Below are positions 29,294-38,872 of a stretch of 64,000 bases of DNA, piece after piece (the stretch's first letter is position 1; each line of letters starts with the position of its first letter). Source of the DNA: Arthrobacter sp. SLBN-122 (lineage in GTDB: Bacteria > Actinomycetota > Actinomycetes > Actinomycetales > Micrococcaceae); assembly GCF_006715165.1 (NCBI RefSeq), contig NZ_VFMS01000001.1, positions 4,402,001 through 4,466,000 of the forward strand, read 5' to 3'. The notes under the pieces were generated by a model that had not been told where the DNA came from, did no database searches, and saw only the letters and a list, made by a program, of their open reading frames with translations. The position numbers and the translations under genes were made by a program.

Positions 29294-32200
29294 CTAGGCC
29301 TCCACTTTTTCAACCGCGACTGCGGGTTCAGACACTGTGCCCGGTTCTGCCCTGAGGTCAACGGTGAGGGTCTCGCCCTTGACCAGTTCGGCGTTGGCCA
29401 GCAGCGCATCCACCACGTTCTGCGGCGCGGTGACCGTGGTGCGGATCCGGTCGCTGACGTTGAGCCCGGCGTCCTTGCGGGCCTGCTGGATGGCGCGGAC
29501 CATGTCGCGGGCCAGCCCTTCGGCCTCAAGTTCGGGGGTGACTTCCGTGTTCAGGACGACGAACCCGCCACCGGGCAGCACGGCAACAGCTGCCGAAGCG
29601 CCCTCGGACTCGGCCACCACTGTCTCCAGCGTGTACTCCTGGGGTTCCAGCTGAAGGCCGCCGGAGGTTACCACGCCGTCGTCGTTCACGGACCAATCCC
29701 CTGACTTGGCGCCCTTGATGGCCACCTGGACGTTTTTGCCCAGGCGCGGACCGGCGGCGCGTGCGTTGACCACCAGCTTCTGCTGGATCCCGAACTCCTC
29801 GGGGGAGGCGGTGGCGGCGTCCAGCAGGCGGACGGAACGGAGGTTCAGTTCATCGGCGACGACGGCGGCGAACCCCTGCAGGGCGTCCGCGCCGGGTGCC
29901 ACGACGGTCAGCTCCTCCAGCGGCAGCCGGACCCGCAGGTTGGCTGCCTTGCGGAGCGAGGAACCGGTGGAGCAGATCTGCTGGACCCGGTCCATGGCTT
30001 CCACCAGGGACGGGTTCGCGGGGAAGAGGTCTGCGTCCGGCCAGTCGGCAAGGTGCACGGACCGGCCGCCGGTCAGGCCGCGCCAGATTTCCTCGGACAC
30101 CAGCGGCAGCAGCGATGCCGCCGCACGGGTGACGGTCTCCAGCGCGGTGAACAGCGCGTCGAAGGCATCCTGGTCCTCGTCGAAGAACCGCTGCCGGCTG
30201 CGGCGGACGTACCAGTTGGTGAGCATATCCAGGTAGCTGCGCAGGGAGTCGCAGGCGCCGGAAATGTCATACGTGTCCAGTTGCGCCGTCATGTTGCGGA
30301 CCAGGTCGCCGGTGTTGGCCAGCAGGTACTGGTCAAGGGTGTCCCGGTAGCCCTCGTAGCGGAGCTTGGCGTCGTAGCCGGCGCCACCGTCCGCGGCGTT
30401 CGTGTACAGGGTGAAGAAGCTGTACACGTTCCAGAGCGGCAGGATGACCTGGCGCACGCCGTCGCGGATGCCCTGCTCGGTGACGATCAGGTTGCCGCCC
30501 CGGAGGATGGGGCTGGACATGAGGAACCACCGCATGGCGTCGGAGCCGTCGCGGTCCAGGACCTCGGAGACGTCCGGGTAGTTGCGCAGGCTCTTGGACA
30601 TCTTCTGCCCGTCGGAGCCCAGCACGATGCCATGGCTGATGACGTTCCGGAATGCGGGCCGGTCAAACAGGGCGGTGGACAGGATGTGCAGCATGTAAAA
30701 CCAGCCGCGGGTCTGGCCGATGTACTCCACGATGAAGTCCGCCGGGTTGTGCGTGTTGAACCAGGCCTCGTTTTCGAACGGGTAATGCACCTGGCCATAG
30801 GGCATGGAGCCGGAGTCGAACCAGACGTCCAGGACATCCTCCACGCGGCGCATGACGGACTGGCCCTCTTCGGGGGTGCGGGGGTCATCCGGGTTGGGCC
30901 TGGTGAGTTCGTCGATGAAGGGCCGGTGCAGGTCCACTTCGCCGTCTTTGTTCAGCGGCAGACGGCCAAAGTCCGCCTCGATTTCGGCCAGGGAGCCGTA
31001 AACGTCGGTGCGCGGGTATTCGGGATCCGTGGACTGCCATACCGGGATGGGGCTGCCCCAGAAACGGTTGCGGCTGATGGACCAGTCGCGGGCGTTTTCC
31101 AGCCATTTGCCGAACTGGCCGTCCTTGACGTTGCCGGGGATCCAGTTGATCTCCTGGTTCAGTTCGGACATCCGGTCCTTGAACTTGGTGACCTCCACGT
31201 ACCAGGAGGACACCGCACGGTAGATCAGCGGGTTGCGGCAGCGCCAGCAGTGCGGGTAGCTGTGCTCGTAGCTGGCCTGCCGGACCAGCCGTCCCTGGGC
31301 GCGGAGCACCTGGGTGATGGGCTTGTTGGCCTCGAAGACCTGCAAACCCACGATGTCGTGGAGGTCGCCGTGCTTGAACAACGGCAGGAATTTGGCGCCT
31401 TCGTCCACGGAGAGCACCACCGGGATGCCTGCCTCCTCGCAGATTTTCTGGTCGTCTTCGCCGTAGGCCGGCGCCTGGTGCACGATGCCGGTGCCATCGG
31501 TGGTGGTGACGTAGTCGGCCACCACGAAGCGCCAGGCGTTCTCCATGCCGTATTTTTCGTTGTCGGCAAAGTCGTCCCAGAGCCGCTGGTATTCAAGCCC
31601 TTCCAGTTCGGCGCCGGTGTGGGTGGAGACCACCGCGGCTTCCGCGTCTTCGAAGCTCCCGTATCCGAGGTCCTTGGCATAGGCGCCCAGGAGGTCGGCT
31701 GCGAGCAGGAAACTGCCCGTGACCGGGGCGTCCGCAGAGGCGGCCTTGATGCCGTTGGGGCCGGCGGGCAGCACGGCATAGGTGATGGAAGGCCCGACGG
31801 CGAGCGCGGCGTTGGTGGGCAACGTCCAGGGGGTGGTGGTCCAGGCGAGCGCCTGCACGCCGGCAAGCTGCCTGGACAGTTCCGAGTCCCCGGCAAGGAT
31901 GGGGAACGTGACGGTGACGGTCTGGTCCTGGCGGTTCTTGTAGACGTCGTCGTCCATGCGCAGCTCATGGTTGGACAGCGGGGTCTCGTCCTTCCAGCAG
32001 TACGGAAGCACCCGGTAGCCGTTGTACGTCAGGCCCTTGTCATGCAGCTGCTTGAATGCCCAGAGGACCGACTCCATGTACTCGACGTTGAGAGTCTTGT
32101 AGTCGTTGTCGAAGTCCACCCAGCGGGCCTGCCGGGTGACGTAGCTGCGCCACTCATCGGCGTACTTCATCACCGAGGCGCGGCAGGCGTCATTGAACTT

Positions 32201-32614
32201 GTCGATGCCCATGGCCTCGATCTGGGTCTTGTCCGTCATGCCCAGCTGCTTCATGGCCTCCAGTTCGGCAGGCAGGCCGTGGGTGTCCCAGCCGAAGCGG
32301 CGTTCCACCCGCTTGCCGCGCTGCGTCTGGTAGCGGCCCACCAGGTCCTTGGCGTAGCCGGTGAGCAGGTGGCCGTAGTGCGGCAGGCCGTTGGCGAAGG
32401 GAGGTCCGTCGTAAAAGACGAATTCGTTGCTGCCGGGCTCCCCGCCGGGGACGTCGGCACTGCGCTGGTCGATGCTGGCCTGGAAGGTGCCGTCCTGGTC
32501 CCAGTACTTCAGGATGCGCTCTTCGATCTCCGGAAACTTCACGGAGGCGGAAACACCGGCGCTGCTGCCGTTCGAAGAGGTGCTGGAGGCTGAGGCCTTG
32601 GGGTAAAACGTCAT
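29294..32614 (-). CDS. ileS: Isoleucyl-tRNA synthetase
   Basis: About 1106 residues, the long IleRS type used by actinobacteria. The HIGH motif is [10 protein letters not shown], the KMSKS loop is [12 protein letters not shown], and the editing domain (about residues 210-420) and anticodon-binding C-terminal region are complete. ATG 32614 has AGGA about eight bases upstream; ATG 32623, three codons earlier, is an alternative whose codon overlaps that ribosome-binding site. Expression is controlled by the T-box leader upstream. Low-complexity Ser/Ala residues precede the catalytic domain. Confidence 0.97.
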   Translation of the reverse strand: MTFYPKASASSTSSNGSSAGVSASVKFPEIEERILKYWDQDGTFQASIDQRSADVPGGEPGSNEFVFYDGPPFANGLPHYGHLLTGYAKDLVGRYQTQRGKRVERRFGWDTHGLPAELEAMKQLGMTDKTQIEAMGIDKFNDACRASVMKYADEWRSYVTRQARWVDFDNDYKTLNVEYMESVLWAFKQLHDKGLTYNGYRVLPYCWKDETPLSNHELRMDDDVYKNRQDQTVTVTFPILAGDSELSRQLAGVQALAWTTTPWTLPTNAALAVGPSITYAVLPAGPNGIKAASADAPVTGSFLLAADLLGAYAKDLGYGSFEDAEAAVVSTHTGAELEGLEYQRLWDDFADNEKYGMENAWRFVVADYVTTTDGTGIVHQAPAYGEDDQKICEEAGIPVVLSVDEGAKFLPLFKHGDLHDIVGLQVFEANKPITQVLRAQGRLVRQASYEHSYPHCWRCRNPLIYRAVSSWYVEVTKFKDRMSELNQEINWIPGNVKDGQFGKWLENARDWSISRNRFWGSPIPVWQSTDPEYPRTDVYGSLAEIEADFGRLPLNKDGEVDLHRPFIDELTRPNPDDPRTPEEGQSVMRRVEDVLDVWFDSGSMPYGQVHYPFENEAWFNTHNPADFIVEYIGQTRGWFYMLHILSTALFDRPAFRNVISHGIVLGSDGQKMSKSLRNYPDVSEVLDRDGSDAMRWFLMSSPILRGGNLIVTEQGIRDGVRQVILPLWNVYSFFTLYTNAADGGAGYDAKLRYEGYRDTLDQYLLANTGDLVRNMTAQLDTYDISGACDSLRSYLDMLTNWYVRRSRQRFFDEDQDAFDALFTALETVTRAAASLLPLVSEEIWRGLTGGRSVHLADWPDADLFPANPSLVEAMDRVQQICSTGSSLRKAANLRVRLPLEELTVVAPGADALQGFAAVVADELNLRSVRLLDAATASPEEFGIQQKLVVNARAAGPRLGKNVQVAIKGAKSGDWSVNDDGVVTSGGLQLEPQEYTLETVVAESEGASAAVAVLPGGGFVVLNTEVTPELEAEGLARDMVRAIQQARKDAGLNVSDRIRTTVTAPQNVVDALLANAELVKGETLTVDLRAEPGTVSEPAVAVEKVEA

Positions 32615-32680
32615 TTTCGACATCCTGGGTTGAGCGTGGGTGAACTCCCGGCAGGGCCGGACGTTCCGTTCAGGATGCGA

Positions 32681-32892
32681 GGACGGCTGCCGTGCCGTCC
32701 GAAGACTGCACTTTGACCGCGGTACCACCTCACTTACCGGCGCTGCGGGTTCCCTGGGGAACGGCCGCTGGCCCCGGCCTCTCATTACTGCTGTGACGGG
32801 CTTACCCGTCCGGTTCTACTGGCGCCCACCGCCCTGCATGGCGCGGCCGCGCGTTCTTCCGGAAGCTCACCGGTGATTGCCGGGTCATAGCC
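32681..32892 (-). promoter_or_regulatory. T-box leader of ileS
   Basis: On the minus strand the T-box core TGGTACCGCGG is at 32717-32727, preceded by a GC-rich stem I region that includes an AATCACC segment near 32873-32879, whose ATC would be the isoleucine specifier codon. After the core comes a strong hairpin (32681-32700, GGACGGC/GCCGTCC). No terminator U tract follows. Instead CATCCTG at 32671-32677 can pair with the ileS ribosome-binding site CAGGATG (32621-32627), which fits the translational T-boxes known for actinobacterial ileS. Confidence 0.88.
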
Positions 32893-32899
32893 ACTCCAG

Positions 32900-32929
32900 A
32901 GTCTACTATCGCCGCAGCGTCCAGTGCCA
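32900..32929 (-). promoter_or_regulatory. Candidate ileS promoter
   Basis: On the minus strand TGGCAC (32924-32929) and TAGACT (32900-32905) are 18 bases apart, which would start transcription near 32893, right at the beginning of the T-box leader. Confidence 0.45.
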
Positions 32930-33010
32930 TTCCTGAGATGCTGGGCGTCCCCAGCGATCCGGGCTGATCCGGGGCTGACGCCGCGAGGCCGCATTGCCTA
33001 GACTCGCGTC

Positions 33011-34018
33011 ATGACAGCTTCCGGACGTCGCCGCGGCCGACGGCGTGCGGCGACAGTGTGCAGGTGGCTGTTCATTCCTGTTGCCCTGCCGGTGGCGGCG
33101 GTGTCAACGGTCCGGGCGGTCCCTGCCGACTGGCCTGTGCTGGGGGTCCAGCTGGTCGCCTTCACGCCGTGGCTCGCGGTGCCCGCCGCCGCTGCCCTGC
33201 TCCTGGCCTTCGCGGGGCGGAGCCACTGGCAGCAGGCCCTGGCCGCAGTCCTGGCGGGCTGCCAGGCATTCTGGCTTTTCCCGTTGGACATCCGCGAACC
33301 TGCGGCCGAGGCCACCGGCACGTCCGCCTCCCTGGTTGCCATGAGCATCAATGCGGAGCTGGGCGGCGCGGACGCAGGCGACATCGTGGCGCTGGTCCGT
33401 GAACTGCAGGTGGACCTGCTGGCGGTTGAGGAGTACACGCCTGGCCTGGCGCGAAAACTCACGGCGGCGGGACTGGACGGACTGCTCCCCCACCGTGTTG
33501 CCCATGCCAGGGAGCGGGCCGGCGGCTCCGCCATCTACTCCTCATACAAGCTGACAGCCAGCGGCGTACTCCCTGATACCCGGTTCGCCATGCCGGTGGC
33601 GCGCCTTGATCTCGGCGACGGCGGCGGCAGCAGCCTGCGGGTGGTGGCCGTCCATGCCCTGGCCCCGGTGGAGGACGGCCTCGATCAATGGCGCAGCGAC
33701 CTGGCCGCAGTGGCCAGGGCTGACAACGGTTCCGGTCCCCTCTTGCTGGCGGGCGACTTCAACGCCACCTATGACCATCGGGAATTCCGCGGGATGTTGT
33801 CCGGACAGGGCGGCAAACGTCCCCTGGTGGACGTGGCGGCTGCCGCGGGCCGCAGGCTGGTGCCTACCTGGCCGATGCGCGGCTACCGGCTGCCGGGCAT
33901 AGCGCTGGACCACTTGGTCACCAGCCCGGACCTCAGCGCTTCCGGCTACTCCGTCCACCGGATTGGCGGGACAGACCATGCCGCAGTGGCGGCCACGCTG
34001 AACGTCCGGGTCCCCTAG
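33011..34018 (+). CDS. Membrane-anchored endonuclease/exonuclease/phosphatase (EEP) family protein
   Basis: A 335-residue protein with a basic N-terminus, three hydrophobic segments in the first 100 residues, and an EEP catalytic domain from about residue 108. Catalytic landmarks are VDLLAVEEYTP, LLLAGDFNAT and the closing LDHLVTS with GTDHAAV. The catalytic domain should face outward. Family members cleave phosphodiester bonds in nucleic acids or lipids; the substrate is unknown. A TAGACT -10 box lies only about ten bases before the ATG, so the mRNA may be leaderless. Confidence 0.85.
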   Translation: MTASGRRRGRRRAATVCRWLFIPVALPVAAVSTVRAVPADWPVLGVQLVAFTPWLAVPAAAALLLAFAGRSHWQQALAAVLAGCQAFWLFPLDIREPAAEATGTSASLVAMSINAELGGADAGDIVALVRELQVDLLAVEEYTPGLARKLTAAGLDGLLPHRVAHARERAGGSAIYSSYKLTASGVLPDTRFAMPVARLDLGDGGGSSLRVVAVHALAPVEDGLDQWRSDLAAVARADNGSGPLLLAGDFNATYDHREFRGMLSGQGGKRPLVDVAAAAGRRLVPTWPMRGYRLPGIALDHLVTSPDLSASGYSVHRIGGTDHAAVAATLNVRVP

Positions 34019-34033
34019 CACGTCCTTGGCGGC

Positions 34034-34792
34034 TCAGCCTTTCCGGATCAGCTTGTGATTGGCGGCCTGCGCCACCGGCCGGATGACGATCTGGTCCAGG
34101 TTGACGTGGTGCGGAACCGTGACGGCGTAGCGGACCACGTCGGCAACGTCCTCTGCGGTCAGCGGCTTCTCAACGCCCTGGTAGACCTTGTCCGCCGCCT
34201 GCGCATCCCCCAGGCGGTTCAGGGCGAATTCCTCCGTCTGCACCAGGCCCGGCGCCACCTCGATGACGCGGACGTTGTTCTCCACCTCTTCAAGCCGGAG
34301 CGCGTTGGTCATGGCGTGCTGGGCGAACTTCGCGGCGTTGTAGCCGCCGCCACCTTCGTATGCGTCCAGCCCGGCGGTGGAGGTGAGGTTCAGCACCGTT
34401 CCTTCGCCGGCGGCCCGCAGCATGGGCAGGAAGGCGCGGGTGAGCTTCATGGTGCCCAGGACGTTGACCTGGTACATCCATTCCCAATCGGCGGTACTGG
34501 CGTTACCAATCCTGTCGGCGCCGCGGGCACCGCCGGCGATGTTGATGAGCGTATCGATGCCGCCGGCGCCGGTGACCTGCGCCAAAAGCCGGGACACGTC
34601 GTCGTCCTCTGAAATGTCAGCAGGAAGCGCGACGGCGCCCGTTTCGCTTTCGAGGGACGCGAGGCGTTCGGCGCGGCGGGCCACGGCGAAGACCGTCCAC
34701 CCGTCGGCGCGCAGCGCACGTACTGCCGCTTCACCGATCCCGCTGCTCGCGCCGGTCACGAGTGCTGCCTTTTTCTGCAAGTCCTTCGTCAT
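34034..34792 (-). CDS. Short-chain dehydrogenase/reductase (YdfG-like)
   Basis: A 252-residue SDR. The cofactor motif TGASSGIG is at about residues 14-21, the catalytic serine is in LNLTSTAG and the Tyr/Lys pair in YNAAKFA. The C-terminal segment TAEDVADVVRYAVTVPHHVNLDQI closely resembles the YdfG/3-hydroxy acid dehydrogenase group, which oxidises serine and 3-hydroxy acids with NADP. It converges with the EEP gene. Confidence 0.92.
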   Translation of the reverse strand: MTKDLQKKAALVTGASSGIGEAAVRALRADGWTVFAVARRAERLASLESETGAVALPADISEDDDVSRLLAQVTGAGGIDTLINIAGGARGADRIGNASTADWEWMYQVNVLGTMKLTRAFLPMLRAAGEGTVLNLTSTAGLDAYEGGGGYNAAKFAQHAMTNALRLEEVENNVRVIEVAPGLVQTEEFALNRLGDAQAADKVYQGVEKPLTAEDVADVVRYAVTVPHHVNLDQIVIRPVAQAANHKLIRKG

Positions 34793-34810
34793 GGCACCAC
34801 CCTAACGGGA

Positions 34811-35191
34811 TCAGCCGGCACGGCGTCCCTGGAGGTAATCAAGCAGGACAAGCGCGTGGTTCGCGCCGGTGTTGCGGGCAGCGTAGAGCAGGGTGACCCT
34901 GGGGTGTCCGGCGGCCAGTTCCAGCAGCGTCTCCACCGCGGGATTTGAATCCAGTTCCTGCCGGTAGCGTTCGCTGAATTCGGCGAACCGTTCGGGGCGG
35001 TGGTTGAAGTCCTTGCGCAGCCCGGCGGACGGGGCAACGTCCTTGAGCCAGAGGTCGATGGCCGCATCCTGCCTGGGCATCCCCCGCGGCCAGAGCCGGT
35101 CCACCAGCACCCGGCAGCCGTCGTCGTCCGCCGGTGGATCGTAGATGCGCTTGATGCCAAAAGGGCCGTGACGTTGGACCATACGCCGCAT
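34811..35191 (-). CDS. DUF488 family protein
   Basis: A 126-residue protein with the DUF488 marks KRIYDPP, DGCRVLVDRLWPRG, FSERYRQEL and VTLLYAARN. ATG 35191 is used because GAAGG lies upstream; an ATG three codons in is an alternative. DUF488 proteins are widespread and have no established biochemical role. It precedes the SDR gene on the same strand by 18 bases, so the two may be co-transcribed, and it is divergent from valS. Confidence 0.85.
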   Translation of the reverse strand: MRRMVQRHGPFGIKRIYDPPADDDGCRVLVDRLWPRGMPRQDAAIDLWLKDVAPSAGLRKDFNHRPERFAEFSERYRQELDSNPAVETLLELAAGHPRVTLLYAARNTGANHALVLLDYLQGRRAG

Positions 35192-35263
35192 GCTACCCGC
35201 CTTCGCATCCGGCCGGGCAGGACGGGTTGGGTGGGATGGAAGCAGGCATGAAAGAATTGCCCA

Positions 35264-37885
35264 ATGGCTGAAGACACGCAGGGTACAGACACGCCCACCA
35301 TCGCCCCCATCAACGTTCCGGACAAGCCGGCCCTCGAAGGCCTCGAAACGGCGCTCACCCAGCGCTGGCTGGCCGAGGGAACCTACAAGTTCAACCCCGA
35401 CACCACGCGGGAGCAGGTCTATTCGATCGACACTCCCCCGCCCACCGCCTCGGGATCCCTGCATGTGGGCCACATGTTCTCCTTCACCCAGACTGACGTC
35501 CAGGCGCGCTACATGCGCATGACCGGCAAAAACGTCTTCTACCCCATGGGCTGGGATGACAACGGCCTTCCCACCGAACGCCGCGTCCAGAACTACTACG
35601 GCGTCCGCTGCGATCCCGCCATTCCCTACAACACCGACTACCAGCCGCCCGCGCAGCCGGCCAAGAACCAGCGCGATTTCGACGTCGTGTCACGGCAGAA
35701 CTTCATCGAGCTGTGCGAGGAACTCGCTGTTGAGGACGAGAAGGTCTTCGAAAACCTGTTCCAGACCCTGGGACTCTCCGTCGACTGGGACCTGACCTAC
35801 CGCACCATCGACGACACCTCCCGGGCTGTGTCCCAGCGCGCCTTCCTGGCCAACCTGGCCGCCGGCGACGCCTACATGGCCGAAGCGCCCACGCTGTGGG
35901 ACGTCACGTTCCGCACGGCGGTGGCCCAGGCTGAGCTTGAGGACCGCGAGGTTCCCGGCGCCTACTACCGGTACCCCTTCTTCACGCAGGACGGGGACAA
36001 GGTCTTCATCGAGACCACCCGCCCCGAACTGCTGGCTGCCTGCGCCGCACTGGTGGCAAACCCCGACGACGAGCGGTACCAGCCGTTGTTCGGCAAGACC
36101 GTGAAGTCCCCGCTGTTCGACGTTGAACTTGAGGTCAAGGCCCACCCGCTGGCCAAGGCGGACAAGGGCTCCGGCATCGCCATGGTCTGCACCTTCGGCG
36201 ACCTGACGGACGTCACCTGGTGGCGTGAACTCCAGCTTCCCACCCGCGCCATCATGGGCCGGGATGGCCGCATCATTGCCGAGACCCCCGAGTGGATCAC
36301 CAGCGAGGCGGGCAAGGAAGCGTACGCCGCGATCGCCGGCAAGACCGCCTTCTCCGCCAAAGAAGCCGTGGTGGAACTGCTCAAGGAAGCCGACCTGCTG
36401 GACGGGGAGCCCAAGAAGATCACCCACCCGGTGAACTTCTTCGAGAAGGGCGACAAGCCCCTGGAAGTGGTCACCTCCCGCCAGTGGTACATCCGCAACG
36501 GCGGCCGCGACGAGGACCGCCGCGAACGCCTGATCGGCCGGGGCAAGGAAATCGACTTCCACCCGTCCTTCATGCGCTCCCGCTACGAGAACTGGATTGC
36601 CGGCCTGAACGGCGACTGGCTGGTCTCCCGCCAGCGGTTCTTCGGCGTGCCCATCCCCGTCTGGTACCCGCTCGACGCACAGGGCAACCCGGACTACGAC
36701 AATCCCATCCTGCCCTCGGACGCGATGCTTCCCGTGGACCCGGCTGCGGACGCCGCCCCCGGCTTCGAGGAGGCACAGCGCGACCAGCCCAACGGCTTCA
36801 CGGGCGACGCCGATGTCCTGGACACGTGGGCCACGTCCTCGCTGACCCCGCAGATCGTGGGCGGCTGGAGCCGTGACGAGGACCTGTTCGCCAAGGTCTA
36901 CCCGTTCGACCTCCGCCCCCAGGGCCACGACATCATCCGGACCTGGCTCTTCTCCTCGGTGGTGCGCGCCGATGCCCTGCAGGACTGCGCACCGTGGAAG
37001 CACGCGGCCATCTCCGGCTGGATCCTGGACCCGGACCGCAAAAAGATGTCCAAGTCCAAGGGCAACGTGGTGGTCCCCACCGATGTGCTCAACGAGTATG
37101 GCTCGGACGCGGTCCGCTACTGGGCTGCCTCGGCACGGCTTGGCGCCGACACCGCCTACGAGATCGCGCAGATGAAGATCGGCCGCCGCCTGGCCATCAA
37201 GCTGCTCAATGCTTCCAAGTTCGTGCTGAACCTGGGCGCCACCGAGAACTCGGTGCTCAGCGGTGACCTCTCCGCCTTGACCAATCCCTTGGACCGGGCG
37301 CTGCTGGCCCAGCTGGCCGACGTCGTGGCCCAATCCACCAAGGCGTTCGACAACTACGACTACGCCCGCGCCCTGCAGCTCACCGAGACGTTCTTCTGGC
37401 AGTTCACGGACGACTACGTGGAGCTGATCAAGGACCGGGCCTACGGAGCGGCCGGCGAAGCCGAACAGGCATCCGTGCTGGCTGCCCTGGCCACCACCCT
37501 GGACACCCTGCTGCGGCTCTTCGCGCCGTTCCTGCCCTTCGCCACCGAAGAGGTCTGGAGCTGGTGGCGCAACGGGTCGGTGCACCGGGCCGCCTGGCCG
37601 GCTGCGCTGGAGATCCCCGGCGGGGACACCACCATGCTGGCCACCGTGGGCGTGGCCCTCAGCGGTGTCCGCAAGGCCAAGTCCGAGGCGAAGGTCAAAC
37701 AGCGCACGGAGGTCCTGTCTGCAACCATCACCGCCCCGGAGGCCCTGGCTGCGCAGCTGCAGGCGGGACTGGCTGATTTGAAGGCAGCGTCCAACGCTCG
37801 GGAGATCACGTTGGTGGTGGGTGACGGCGACCTCGCAGTGACCGACGTGGACCTCGCTCCCAGCGACGAACCTGCCAAGGCCTGA
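35264..37885 (+). CDS. valS: Valyl-tRNA synthetase
   Basis: An 873-residue class I synthetase. The HIGH motif is GSLHVGHMF, the KMSKS motif KKMSKSKGNVV, and the segment PMGWDDNGLPTERRVQNYYG is typical of the ValRS type found in many actinobacteria and archaea. The editing domain and anticodon domain are present, ending in a short C-terminal coiled segment rather than the long arm of E. coli ValRS. It has its own transcription unit, followed by a hairpin at 37928. Confidence 0.97.
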   Translation: MAEDTQGTDTPTIAPINVPDKPALEGLETALTQRWLAEGTYKFNPDTTREQVYSIDTPPPTASGSLHVGHMFSFTQTDVQARYMRMTGKNVFYPMGWDDNGLPTERRVQNYYGVRCDPAIPYNTDYQPPAQPAKNQRDFDVVSRQNFIELCEELAVEDEKVFENLFQTLGLSVDWDLTYRTIDDTSRAVSQRAFLANLAAGDAYMAEAPTLWDVTFRTAVAQAELEDREVPGAYYRYPFFTQDGDKVFIETTRPELLAACAALVANPDDERYQPLFGKTVKSPLFDVELEVKAHPLAKADKGSGIAMVCTFGDLTDVTWWRELQLPTRAIMGRDGRIIAETPEWITSEAGKEAYAAIAGKTAFSAKEAVVELLKEADLLDGEPKKITHPVNFFEKGDKPLEVVTSRQWYIRNGGRDEDRRERLIGRGKEIDFHPSFMRSRYENWIAGLNGDWLVSRQRFFGVPIPVWYPLDAQGNPDYDNPILPSDAMLPVDPAADAAPGFEEAQRDQPNGFTGDADVLDTWATSSLTPQIVGGWSRDEDLFAKVYPFDLRPQGHDIIRTWLFSSVVRADALQDCAPWKHAAISGWILDPDRKKMSKSKGNVVVPTDVLNEYGSDAVRYWAASARLGADTAYEIAQMKIGRRLAIKLLNASKFVLNLGATENSVLSGDLSALTNPLDRALLAQLADVVAQSTKAFDNYDYARALQLTETFFWQFTDDYVELIKDRAYGAAGEAEQASVLAALATTLDTLLRLFAPFLPFATEEVWSWWRNGSVHRAAWPAALEIPGGDTTMLATVGVALSGVRKAKSEAKVKQRTEVLSATITAPEALAAQLQAGLADLKAASNAREITLVVGDGDLAVTDVDLAPSDEPAKA

Positions 37886-37927
37886 CGGCCGTCCGGATCC
37901 AGCCAAGGCCCATTTCCGGGCAAAGGG

Positions 37928-37963
37928 GAAGCCCCATCAGCGTTTTGCCGTTGGTGGGGCTTC
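37928..37963 (+). terminator. Terminator after valS
   Basis: A hairpin with GAAGCCCCA pairing to TGGGGCTTC around an 18-base inner part, followed by GACTTTC. It begins 43 bases after the valS stop. The U tract is weak. Confidence 0.6.
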
Positions 37964-38165
37964 GACTTTCGGCCATCTTGTGACGTTATCTCGATGGTCT
38001 GGCAAGATCCTCTGAACTCCAGGTCTTGCTACACCGTCACTGGTAGCTTGCATTCAACTTTGCCGATGGCTGCGTCAAATTACATATCACTGGATCTTTG
38101 GTTCCTGCGTCCCGCTTCTTTCGAAGTGGGTAAGGACCATTGTTCTCCTGCCCCATGGCATGCAC
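37964..38165. other. Non-coding stretch with lower GC
   Basis: About 200 bases between the valS terminator and the next hairpin. GC content drops visibly (runs such as AAATTACATATCAC), and no frame looks protein-like. It contains a small imperfect hairpin (GCAAGATC near 38002 with GGTCTTGC about 20 bases on) and ends at the strong 38166 hairpin, so a short RNA transcribed rightward is conceivable, but no convincing promoter is visible. Confidence 0.4.
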
Positions 38166-38211
38166 AAGGGCCCCGGAAGAACTACACTCTGGTAGTTCTT
38201 CCGGGGCCCTT
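38166..38211. terminator. Strong bidirectional hairpin
   Basis: A perfect 20-bp GC-rich stem (38166-38185 and 38192-38211) with a 6-base loop, 32 bases after the stop of the minus-strand DsbA-like gene. It probably ends that transcript and any rightward one. Confidence 0.8.
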
Positions 38212-38243
38212 CGCGGGTCACCCGCCGGCTGGCGGGTGGGCGC

Positions 38244-38858
38244 TCAGTCGAATTCAGGGCTCTCCGTGCGGCTGCGCTTCAGCTCGAAGAAATGCGGGTA
38301 GGCGGCGATGGTGGTGGTGGCGTCCCAGATCCTGCCGGCTTCCTCACCACGGGGAATCCGGGTCAGCACCGGACCGAAGAACGCGGTCCCGTTGAACGCG
38401 ACCACCGGCGTTCCCACATCCTGGCCCACCAGCGAGATGCCTTCCTCGTGGCTGGCCCGTAGCTGCCCGTCATATGCATCGGTGGTGGCGGCGTCGGCCA
38501 GGGAGGCGGGCAGGCCACACTCAGCCAGGGCCTTGGTGATGACCTGTGCCCGGTCCTTTTCGCCCTGGTTGTGGATCAGCGTGCCCATGGCGTCGTAAAG
38601 CGGCTTGATGACCTGCGGGCCATGCTCTTCCCGGGCGGCGATGATCACGCGGACCATGCCCCAGGCGTTGTCCATGGACTCCCGGTAGGCGGGGTCCAGG
38701 TCGCGGCCCTCGTTCAGGACGGCGAGGCTCATAACATGCCACTCTGTCTCGATGTCCCGGACGGCTTCCACCTCGCCGATCCAGCGGGAGGTGACCCAGG
38801 CAAACGGGCAGAGAGGGTCGAACCAGAAGTCGGCTTTGCTCTTTACAGGTGCAGTCAC
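38244..38858 (-). CDS. DsbA-family protein, Rv2466c-like (mycothiol-dependent nitroreductase family)
   Basis: A 204-residue thioredoxin-fold protein with a helical insertion. It closely resembles M. tuberculosis Rv2466c as I remember it: DFWFDPLCPFAWVTSRW, HVMSLAVLNEGRD, VGTPVVAFNGTAFFGPVL and the C-terminal YPHFFELKR. Rv2466c uses CPWC with mycothiol; here the corresponding motif is CPFA, so the second cysteine is missing and the enzyme would be monothiol. The role is probably mycothiol-linked thiol chemistry in the cytoplasm. It is followed by a strong hairpin and lies just downstream of clpX. Confidence 0.85.
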   Translation of the reverse strand: MTAPVKSKADFWFDPLCPFAWVTSRWIGEVEAVRDIETEWHVMSLAVLNEGRDLDPAYRESMDNAWGMVRVIIAAREEHGPQVIKPLYDAMGTLIHNQGEKDRAQVITKALAECGLPASLADAATTDAYDGQLRASHEEGISLVGQDVGTPVVAFNGTAFFGPVLTRIPRGEEAGRIWDATTTIAAYPHFFELKRSRTESPEFD

Positions 38859-38872
38859 GAAGGTCCTCTCGG

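Noticed and set aside
35690..37906. A long open frame opposite valS
   Set aside because: Antisense shadow caused by codon bias; valS on the plus strand has all class I synthetase motifs.
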